NCBI GenBank assembly: GCA_030141605.1
Contig: JAQGDQ010000162.1
Location: 124,001 to 188,000, forward strand
Reading direction: 5' to 3'
DNA from: Tubiluchus corallicola
Taxonomy: Eukaryota > Priapulida > Priapulimorpha > Priapulimorphida > Tubiluchidae
DNA: 64,000 nucleotides
The notes under the pieces were generated by a model. That model had not been told where the DNA came from. It saw only the letters and a program-made list of their open reading frames with translations, and did no database searches. How positions within the stretch are numbered: the first letter of the stretch is position 1; each line of letters starts with the position of its first letter. A program made the position numbers and the translations under genes. Of the stretch, positions 60,701 to 64,000 are shown in pieces.

Positions 60701-62554
60701 TTTTAAATGGTAGTAATATGATCTTGGCAAATAGGTAGATTCTTTTAGTTTTTTATTTGATTTTTTTAATAAATGTTTAGTTTTACTGTATATTTTTTAA
60801 CCAGTAGGTGGTATTAGTTTTGCTCTTTCTATGATCTTAGTATATTTTTTGTATCATTTTATTGTTTATGGCTAATGTCTTTGTATTACATACGCAATGG
60901 ATATGCTGATTTTGTTGCTGTATCAATTTTTTATTTGAGATTTTGGCACTTTCCTGATAGCCATATGTGTTTCAGGTTACTGATGTTTTGTGGTATGACA
61001 GTGACTGTTTTGTAACAAGTTGTGACGGTGGATCAGTAGACTTCTGGAATTCTGCTGGCAGAGAGATTTCAACACAATTTCATGCCGAAAATAAGGTTAG
61101 TTGTTTTATACCACGAGAAAAAAACATCTTAATCTTTGAGATGGCCGTGGTCTGTCTTTTTTTAGGTATTCTGCTTTTCTAATCAGCCAAGTTAAATAAA
61201 CGCACAGTCAGGGCCTGATTATCTTATAGGCTAGTATAGACTGCAGCCTTGGGGCTTTCAAGTTTCAGGGGCCCAAGCTTTGGTAAATTTGATAAAAATT
61301 TGTTTTTCATTACAGTAATTTAGTTTGCAATTAATAGTAAAATAGTGGTATTTCTTAAAGAATATGGACAAACAAAGGATAGCTATTTTAGTTTATTTAA
61401 AGAATTTGCAATAAGTTTGTTTAATGCTTTGTAAATGTCTCTAAAATATACCACGAGCAAAAAATGTTTTAAGACCGGTACAGCTGGGTTAGAGGGTGGC
61501 CACATCTGAGGGGACCCCATAATTTCATTAGCCTAGAGGTCCTAAAAGGTTGGCCCTGCATGCAGCAATGAGTAGCATTGTCTTCATAAATGTGCAGGCA
61601 TTTGAAGACTAGCTTATCCACACTTAATGAACTTTGGCAGCGTTGCAATGGGCCAAGTGTTTGGTAAGCAGCAACATGGTTTTTATTCAGATACAGCATC
61701 TGCCATGTTTTGAACAATTAAGATTATGTTCATGTAACAATCCACTTAAATTAAAATACAGTGTAAAAAACACGAAAGTCAACATTGTAACAAGCAAACT
61801 CCAACATAATTCCTTCTCTTTTCTGACCAATGCCCTTGGGTGGTAATAAGAAAAACCTCTTATAAGAGAGAACAGGCATTAGTCAGAGAAAAAATGAATT
61901 TTGTTGGAGTATCATAACTTGATTTTTTCTGTTATTTGGCTTCATATCACGTGATATGTAAGTTTATAATTTAGTGTTTGTCTTGTTTGCTTGTCACAAT
62001 GTTGTTTTTGTTTTTTACACTGTATTTTGTTTACGACTGTTGAGTAAACATGAACTTGTGTTGAAACATTATACATGTTGTGTCTGAATAAAAGCCATGT
62101 CTTTGCTTAAGTGGATGCTGGCTGTTATTTTCATTTTAAGAGTTTGTTTTCTGCATCACCAAAAAGTTGATAAGAATTTGATTGCCTTCAGATGAAACAA
62201 AAAAACATATTGAAATTGAAAAGCAATTAGCATTACTGTAGACATTGTTGTTGTAAGATATAAAATTACTATGATATAACATGATAACGTGATGTTAGAT
62301 ATAATATGAAACGTGGCTTTACTTGATAAAAAATTTTCTACAGGTGTGCACATGCTTGGCAGTGTGCAATGTGGACGTTGATCCGGTTTTGCTTAAACCT
62401 CGAGGTACGAATGTACGGCGGCAGTTCAAACCAGCCATCGCGGCTGGGTACAGCGATGGAAGCGTGCGCATCCTTGACCTGAACATCACGGATGTAGCCA
62501 TGAAAATGAAGGTGCACAACGGATCCGTGTCGAATATAAAATACTCTCACGATG
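30800..62554 (+). CDS. WDR90: WDR90 (POC16), centriolar CFAP20-domain WD40 protein (3'-partial)
   Basis: WDR90 is a microtubule-associated inner-wall protein of centrioles and basal bodies (family knowledge). I joined 20 exons in frame: 33123 (or 33131)-33214, 34022-34149, 34963-35138, 35920-36090, 37698-37785, 38483-38657, 38745-38795, 38919-39086, 39830-41996, 42270-42322, 43096-43170, 43782-43949, 45538-45762, 46754-46916, 47814-48058, 56496-56643, 58029-58216, 60124-60213, 60976-61095 and 62344-62554. All boundaries are GT-AG and phases agree. Together they match human WDR90 from near its start to the block ending KYSHDG, with further 3' exons beyond the window. The first coding exon is uncertain: ATGGCGGAGAAGC at 30800-30812 would splice in phase to 33123 (MAEK-LLQQPFVDLF) but needs the weak donor GTGCAG. 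Intron 48059-56495 contains an antisense CHAC1-like gene. Confidence 0.95.
31497..31720 (+). mobile_element. LINE (CR1/L2-like) reverse-transcriptase tail, decayed
   Basis: The + strand reads YIKKDSIHTVEKIPQRMTSL then IPGLGNLT, a stop, then QEIGLTTLMYNLMRQDI. This is the typical non-LTR retrotransposon RT C-terminus (EKVQRRAT..IPGL..NLSYEERL..LGLTTLEYRRLRGD). Stops interrupt it. A piece at about 30932-30975 (VRPVFAYADVVWEP) may be an upstream part of the same relic. Confidence 0.7.
32250..32715 (-). mobile_element. LINE (L2/CR1-like) reverse-transcriptase tail, decayed
   Basis: The minus strand reads FVLSNFEYANSLFLELPEG, then QRVQNWAVKIVTG, then, with frameshifts, a HW/GYQS block, LTNKALNGMA and APKYCNKVP. 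This is the order seen in L2/CR1 LINE RT C-termini (LVLSRLDYCNSLLLGLP, QRVQNAAARLV, LTYKALHG, APKLWNSLP). Frameshifts and stops mark it as dead. Confidence 0.75.
33123..37785 (+). CDS. WDR90: WDR90 exons coding the N-terminal CFAP20-like (DUF667) domain
   Basis: Exons 33123-33214, 34022-34149, 34963-35138, 35920-36090 and 37698-37785 encode, in order, QPFVDLFRHANIREW; DKTLKCMVYRITGAVAASNY with SSSQSLALTGRY; KHFVIHVDVIGADG with SSLFKEFKSE; WTIVCLDLQEILYLYL with HLKSIRLCASLLVKN; and LPKVMSYPLMKGQTWTDHY. Each block lines up with the human WDR90 N-terminus (for example SKHFVIHLDV, NLFKEFKS, LKSVRLCASLLVRN). The domain is shared with CFAP20 and binds the microtubule wall. Intron 35139-35919 carries a TTAA-type repeat (35304-35745). 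Confidence 0.93.
33334..33543 (-). repeat. Dispersed repeat, inverted copy 2
   Basis: Reverse complement of the repeat at 168-384, with the same block order (AAATCACTCTATG ... TTTAACCTTTGACC ... AACTGTAAAAAG). It lies in the intron just after WDR90 exon 33123-33214. A partial third copy is near 33648-33715. Confidence 0.7.
35304..35745 (+). mobile_element. TTAA-type MITE-like repeat, copy 2 (WDR90 intron)
   Basis: It begins TTAAAGGGAAGAAAAAG and shares ordered blocks with 5278-5713 and 42485-42925, including GGTCATCGCGGGAGTTTAA, AACACAAGTTCTGTAT and AAGACAGCATGTAA. It is sense-oriented relative to WDR90 and lies about 175 bp upstream of exon 35920. Confidence 0.65.
38483..39086 (+). CDS. WDR90: WDR90 linker exons
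   Basis: Three exons (38483-38657, 38745-38795 and 38919-39086) encode a Ser/Thr- and Lys-rich linker with little secondary structure (STIDTEVGIEDGQSRDV; KPKNLKKHSKSSRKP). They connect the CFAP20-like domain to the first WD40 array. The assignment rests on splice consensus and frame continuity, because linker sequence is not conserved. The 51 bp exon is the least certain. Confidence 0.75.
39830..41996 (+). CDS. WDR90: WDR90 large exon: first WD40 arrays (722 codons)
   Basis: A single 2,167 bp exon encodes two consecutive beta-propeller regions. It starts after an acceptor at GTTTTATAG and ends at TTAG before GTATTT. Conserved blocks include LHRVIGFDMAGL, VYPAFAVVVIMDIITGEQ, FLVGHTDKIAAVTIDG, CATGSNDGCLRVWSRDF, FSTVSIDGTLRIWST, IYQQIYDF, GNIKVWNS, MFIGHSSKINAL and SVGDAIFVWRF. 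All match human WDR90 in the same order. It is far longer than any other exon of this gene (51-245 bp), and its base composition is less AT-rich than that of the neighbouring introns. Confidence 0.96.
42230..42262 (+). repeat. Pogo-like terminal-repeat relic at the WDR90 exon 42270 acceptor
   Basis: TAGTAAGTCCTTGC then TTAATGACTCCCCCTTTATC closely resembles the left end of the pogo-like MITE at 48114 (CAGTAATTTCTCGC then TTAACGACTCCCCGTTTAGC), with only about seven mismatches in 33 aligned bases. It sits directly against the acceptor AG of exon 42270-42322 and supplies its pyrimidine tract. Confidence 0.5.
42270..48058 (+). CDS. WDR90: WDR90 middle exons: linker and third WD40 array
   Basis: Exons 42270-42322, 43096-43170 and 43782-43949 encode a poorly conserved linker. 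Exons 45538-45762, 46754-46916 and 47814-48058 carry the conserved restart of the WD40 region: LKSVFGYNGNGRHNMVW, TGLFAYSSGCLVVVENL, HTEEISTLALQSDCQ, MDFSKDGRFLLSAG, ITVWDMYSLAAVATASL, VGGRGSVSFWLV. This corresponds to human LKAVVGYSGNGRANMVW and what follows. Introns hold two MITEs (44087-44430 and 44712-45130), a dead hAT transposase (46230-46630) and a tRNA-like relic (47403-47475). Confidence 0.9.
42485..42925 (+). mobile_element. TTAA-type MITE-like repeat, copy 3 (WDR90 intron)
   Basis: It begins TTAAAGGGAAGAAAAGGG and contains the family blocks GCTTACCTGTTTGAAAG, CTGGTAAAACTGCA, GGTCATCGCGGGAGTT and AACACAAGCTCC. A 3' fragment of the same family lies at about 43370-43525, in the next intron. 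It is sense-oriented relative to WDR90. Confidence 0.65.
44087..44430. mobile_element. T2/Kolobok-like MITE with TTAA ends
   Basis: The 344 bp from TTAA to TTAA has inverted ends TTAAAGGAAGACAGG and CCGGTTTTCCTTTAA. The TTAAAGGRR terminus with a TTAA target is the T2-MITE/Kolobok pattern (family knowledge); piggyBac-like elements also use TTAA. It shares GATGACATCACAA and TTCAGTGTGTTGTAC with the copies at 6505 and 55768. Confidence 0.75.
44712..45130. mobile_element. hAT-type MITE with 7/8 matching target duplication
   Basis: A 419 bp element with ends CAGGGGCGTATC and AATACACCCCTG. It is flanked by CTGGCAAG (44704-44711) and GTGGCAAG (45131-45138), which match at seven of eight positions. 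An internal palindrome-like CCTAGGCTATAGCCTAG is shared with the truncated copy at 24590-24887. Confidence 0.85.
46230..46630 (-). pseudogene. Dead hAT transposase fragment (ZMYM1-like)
   Basis: The minus strand reads LSPQIQNEFITVLRENVKKK, then a frameshifted AKYFAMIF-like and QVLRYVLIE-like block, then ERSFSKFKLMKNYLCST followed by LAILS. The last block is the hAT C-terminal dimerisation signature (ERSFSKLKLIKNYLRST...LAILSIE) typical of ZMYM1-like hAT transposases. Several stops and frameshifts are present, so it is non-functional. It lies in a WDR90 intron. Confidence 0.7.
47403..47475 (-). repeat. tRNA-Arg-like relic or SINE head
   Basis: On the minus strand TGTGGCCTAATGGATAAGGC reproduces the D-arm and A-box of tRNA-Arg. 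About 40 bp later GGATTCGAATTCC resembles a B-box and T-loop. The total length is near 73 bases, but the acceptor stem and T-stem do not pair and the anticodon arm is damaged. It is a pseudo-tRNA or a SINE promoter, not a working tRNA. Confidence 0.5.
48114..48802. mobile_element. Pogo/Tigger-like MITE
   Basis: A 689 bp element with inverted ends CAGTAATTTCTCGCTTAACG and CGTTAAACTAGAACTTACTG. TA follows the right end; the left flank is mutated to AA. CAGT-ends with CTCGNTTAACGA and a TA target are typical of pogo/Tigger members of the Tc1/mariner superfamily (family knowledge). There is no intact transposase. Confidence 0.75.
48921..49000 (+). repeat. tRNA-Ser/Leu-derived SINE head
   Basis: CAGCCGAGTGGTTTCGTG resembles the A-box of type II tRNAs, and GGGTTCAATACT, about 40 bases later, resembles the B-box (GGTTCRANNCC). 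The acceptor stem is absent. It is most likely the Pol III promoter part of a tRNA-derived SINE; the tail is not resolved. Confidence 0.5.
50446..54640 (-). CDS. CHAC1: CHAC1-like glutathione-specific gamma-glutamylcyclotransferase, nested in WDR90 intron
   Basis: ChaC enzymes cleave glutathione to 5-oxoproline and Cys-Gly in the cytosol. Three minus-strand exons join in phase 0: 54640-54458 (61 codons), 51532-51497 (a 12-codon microexon, PGRVATLSPDEK) and 51081-50446 (ending in a stop), giving 284 residues. Family motifs: FGYGSLIWKPGF (residues about 20-31, substrate-binding loop), RFWQGNCTHRG, GRVATL, TWGVAYEV, NMRE with the catalytic Glu at about residue 100, LGGYDT, NPLYMGPA and GHNVEYLLKL. 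LGGYDT and GHNVEYLL favour CHAC1 over CHAC2. Human CHAC1 is about 222 residues; this protein has an extra C-terminal tail of about 89 residues rich in Asp, Glu and Ser (SDDEDCSNESEQDE). The gene lies wholly inside one WDR90 intron, in antisense. A CRE-type site lies upstream. Exon structure is well supported. Confidence 0.93.
53804..53883 (+). repeat. 40 bp perfect tandem duplication
   Basis: Two identical 40 bp units begin CATTTTCAGTGTAATT and end GCTGTACAGA. They lie upstream of CHAC1 exon 2, inside its first intron. Confidence 0.9.
54830..54837 (-). promoter_or_regulatory. CRE/ATF site upstream of the CHAC1-like gene
   Basis: A perfect palindromic TGACGTCA lies 190 bp upstream of the start codon, in a CpG-richer stretch (54770-54900). 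CCAAT is at 54849-54853 and the E-box CACGTG at 54854-54859. In mammals CHAC1 is induced through ATF/CRE elements by ATF4 and partners. Function here is inference. Confidence 0.55.
55768..56385. mobile_element. T2/Kolobok-like MITE with TTAA ends, 618 bp
   Basis: It starts TTAAAGGAAAACAGG and ends CCAGCTTTCCTTTAA, so TTAA borders both ends. It shares GATGACATCACAA, GAGCATGTTTGCGAAAG and the right-end block GTTGGGTCC with 44087-44430. It ends 110 bp upstream of WDR90 exon 56496-56643. Confidence 0.75.
56496..62554 (+). CDS. WDR90: WDR90 C-terminal WD40 exons (incomplete)
   Basis: Exons 56496-56643, 58029-58216, 60124-60213, 60976-61095 and 62344-62554 encode GTNDGKLSCWDVEKNVC, KLVVGQGQFIQLWNL, MKLDGFVTASAFD, GVVGTSESVLWYINWAE, DGGSVDFWNS and FKPAIAAGYSDGSVRILDL. 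These correspond in order to the human blocks CGTSSGQVCVWD, SASFDDSVDM, GVVGTTAGTLWFVSWAE, EDGSVRVWA and RLAAGYGDGSLRIF. The last exon ends in phase 1 after SHDG, so the rest of the protein lies past the window. Confidence 0.93.
56794..57203 (-). mobile_element. hAT MITE, inverted relative to 61209-61558
   Basis: The right end ...AAGGCCCTG and internal blocks (TTAGGCTAATGAAATTGTGG at the left; GGGCCCCCAAGCTTG and CTAGGCTGCAG at the right) are the reverse complement of the element at 61209-61558. The left terminus is eroded and no target duplication is recognisable, which indicates an older copy. Confidence 0.6.
57228..57476 (-). CDS. Unassigned putative terminal exon (82 codons)
   Basis: A minus-strand reading frame follows a good acceptor (TTTTTATTTCAG, then GGATGG) and runs 82 codons to a stop: GWVIGELSRHAYPSC, VTARKISTGRFLPAVYMIEK, then PTAGLVSRFIVLFLINN. 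The composition looks protein-like and has a hydrophobic segment near the end. I do not recognise the family. No upstream partner exon or start was found in the host intron (56644-58028). It could be the last exon of an unrecognised gene, a retroposed or transposon-borne fragment, or chance. Confidence 0.3.
   Translation of the reverse strand, partial: GWVIGELSRHAYPSCKVNVTVTARKISTGRFLPAVYMIEKRPVYDLNANQIPTAGLVSRFIVLFLINNHIPSNATIIYGNKK
58460..58825. mobile_element. TA-target MITE with 19 bp perfect inverted repeats
   Basis: The ends read ACCGTATTTATTCGAGTAT and, at the right, its exact complement (ATACTCGAATAAATACGGT). TA flanks both ends (58458-58459 and 58826-58827). TATAACGCGCAC recurs just inside the left end and again near 58752. 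A TA target fits the Tc1/mariner (pogo/Tigger-like) group. No transposase is present. Confidence 0.85.
58836..59397. mobile_element. hAT-type MITE (GGGATGTAACGATA family)
   Basis: A 562 bp element with ends TAGGGATGTAACGATA and TATCGTTTAGCATCCTTA. It is flanked by GTTCACCT (58828-58835) and GTTAAGCT (59398-59405), which match at six of eight positions. The interior is full of short inverted ATCGTATC/GATAACGA words. Its left target copy touches the TA of the preceding MITE. Confidence 0.75.
59925..59957. mobile_element. Solo right end of a hAT element
   Basis: TTAGGTCCCGCACTTCC then TAGCACCGGCCCTG is a typical hAT right terminus (complement CAGGGCCGGTGCTAGG). No matching left end or target duplication was found nearby. 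Confidence 0.45.
60384..60735 (+). mobile_element. LINE reverse-transcriptase tail, decayed
   Basis: The + strand reads FPVWHWSMASEIEHVQIKVC, KIILGPRYTSYYDALKSL and KKLIESRTDLALKFTLKM, then after a frameshift LRKTKSLLED and YSPVPYVETLLNG. This is the standard C-terminal order of CR1/jockey-like RTs (PVWH, IE..Q.RACRIILGP.YTSY.EAL..L, LCLKFAKK). It lies in a WDR90 intron. Confidence 0.75.
61209..61558 (+). mobile_element. hAT MITE, copy in WDR90 intron
   Basis: A 350 bp element that starts CAGGGCCTGATTATC and ends AAGGTTGGCCCTG. Flanking octamers CGCACAGT and CATGCAGC match at four positions and differ only by transitions at the others, so an aged duplication is possible but unproven. It is homologous in inverse orientation to 56794-57203. 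Confidence 0.65.
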
Positions 62555-62690
62555 GTAAGTGAAACTGCTTTATTATTTCATATTCATAATTAGCGAGTGA
62601 ATATTAACCATGCCTTGCTGCCAAAAGTAAATAAAACAGTAAAGTTTCTAATTTGATTATTTGATGCTGATTGTTTTTTCCTGTGGTAAC

Positions 62691-63130
62691 GGGCCACCCA
62701 CATGTAATGGTAACACGTTTTTGGCCGATACCTTGTGTTATTTCTGTGTTATCATATGCTTCACCACCTACCTACCCCTTATATTGACATTGACATCACA
62801 CCGATGTAGCTTTTTGTACATTTTATTCTTCCTCCTCCCCAGTAGCATCACTTGTGTTAATTAACGGAAAGTCATCAGTGGTTTCTACTGGCATCAGTGG
62901 TAGAGGCGGTGGCAGCCCCAGTTCGCTGAACTCCTTCTCATTGACCCATTCTGCAGATTCCTCCTCCTCATGGCCAGTTACGACCAGGTATTCCCTGTTC
63001 CACATCAAAGCATGAAGTCAGGTAATGATATCATGGCTGAATCACCTACCTATCTTACGTTATAATGGCATAATCAGTCTCCTGCCACCTACTTATCCTA
63101 AACTTTATACAAAAATATGTGGATGGCCCC
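62691..63130. mobile_element. DNA transposon copy with GGGCCAYCCACAT ends and a coding-like tail
   Basis: A 440 bp element with inverted ends GGGCCACCCACAT and ATGTGGATGGCCCC. The minus strand inside encodes EEEESAEWVNEKEFSEL, then LPPP, then TTDDFPLINTSDATGEEEE and a stop overlapping AATAAA. It is homologous to both internal pieces of 20183-20956. It is likely a deletion derivative that kept the 3' end of a transposon gene. Confidence 0.75.
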
Positions 63131-63349
63131 TAAAGGCATTTGTAGTATTACAGTTTGTAGGCATATGTTTAGATTTAGATTTAGATTTATTTATTCATCC
63201 ATTTAGCACATACAAAGTTCTAAAATTACTAATTAGAAAGCAGCAGAAGAAATTAACTTATGAGCTATGCTCAACATGGATAAGACTAAATTAATTATAT
63301 TAAGAACAACAAAAAAAATATGTTAAATGAAGTGAAGAAAACAGATGTG

Positions 63350-63475
63350 AGAAAATGATAATGACGATGTTAATGATGTTGATGATAATGATGAGAACGA
63401 TGGTGATATTAATGCTGATGACAATGGTGATGGTGATGACAATGATAATGAATTGGTGCTAATGGTGATAATGCG
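63350..63475. repeat. (GAT)n/(AATGAT)n simple repeat
   Basis: An imperfect run of GAT, AAT and GGT trinucleotides (ATGATGTTGATGATAATG and similar), over about 125 bp. Confidence 0.85.
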
Positions 63476-63590
63476 CCAGGTTCGACCATATAAACCAAGT
63501 TAGCCATTTTTGCAGTGTTACGAAAATTGTGTTAACATATTGAACTATATAAAAATATAAAAATGTGTTATTTTCAATTACAGAAATTGA

Positions 63591-63985
63591 CTAATTAGGC
63601 TCATACGACTTAAGAATTGATTTCTTAAATTTACGTTTGAATATATGTTCTGATTTAGCATTTTTTATTTCTAGCCAAAGTTTATTCCATAGTAAAGGCC
63701 CTGTGAATGTTAAATGATGTCTGGCTGTGTTTGTTCTGCAGTACTGCACTTTAAATTCATTTGACCTAGTACTGTGAAATTTAACATTTAATTGAACTGG
63801 ATTATTAAAAAAGATTGGATGTAGTTTTTTAACTGTTTTATACATATATATACCTAGGTTATAATTAACTAACTCATCAACTAATGTTCCAAGACATGCG
63901 ACTGGTAGGCAAAAACTTAATGATAACCGTATCAATATCTTCCTGATATTTAATGTAACGCATAATGATTTTTCTGTAGTATATG
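63591..63985 (-). mobile_element. LINE reverse-transcriptase C-terminus
   Basis: A minus-strand frame of about 114 codons reads YNLGIYMYKTVKKLHPIFF, VKFHSTRSNEFKVQYCRT and GPLLWNKLWLEIKNAKS, then FKRKFKKSIL and a stop. This matches the extreme C-terminus of CR1/jockey-like RTs (GIFMYKY.., HNYNTRS..F.L..CRT, GPK.WNSLP..IK.S.S...FK..LK). It is the least decayed LINE piece here; upstream RT sequence would lie beyond 63985. Confidence 0.75.
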
Positions 63986-64000
63986 ACCCTGTATCCTATG

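Overview
This window is nuclear DNA from an invertebrate animal. It is AT-rich and intron-rich, with GT-AG introns, AATAAA polyadenylation signals, single-exon rhodopsin-class GPCRs and many non-autonomous DNA transposons. The gene content (WDR12, a TCF15/scleraxis-type bHLH factor, WDR90, a ChaC enzyme) is animal-wide. The GPCR style and base composition would suit a cnidarian, but the sequence alone does not settle the phylum.

Layout. (1) 1-19,460, + strand: eight exons of WDR12 (60S ribosome biogenesis), lacking the N-terminal part, which lies upstream of the window. One intron holds a 2 kb minisatellite of 23 bp units. The 11.5 kb intron 5,834-17,350 holds three single-exon GPCR genes on the opposite strand; two of them lie in a recent 3.5 kb tandem duplication. 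(2) 19.5-26.9 kb: no intact gene, but transposon copies, a decayed C2H2 zinc-finger pseudogene and a hAT-type MITE with a perfect 8 bp target duplication. (3) 26,893-27,405, +: a single-exon bHLH factor of the paraxis/scleraxis group. (4) 27.7-33 kb: a Harbinger-like MITE and LINE reverse-transcriptase relics. (5) 33,123-62,554, +: WDR90 (POC16), with the CFAP20-like domain, a linker, one 2.17 kb exon of WD40 repeats and many small exons; its 3' end lies beyond the window. Intron 48,059-56,495 hosts a complete CHAC1-like gene on the minus strand.

How the genes relate: the two large hosts are housekeeping or centriolar WD40 genes on the + strand. Their long introns carry nested antisense genes (three GPCRs; one ChaC) and most of the mobile DNA: hAT, TTAA-type (T2/Kolobok-like), pogo-like, TA-type and Harbinger-like MITEs, LINE tails and tRNA-derived fragments. 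I saw no CRISPR, operon, phage or other prokaryote-type system. The most unusual content is the intronic GPCR cluster with atypical motifs, and the clean record of transposition and duplication around it.

Exon boundaries were derived by hand from splice consensus, reading-frame continuity and remembered similarity to the human proteins. No alignment or database search was run.
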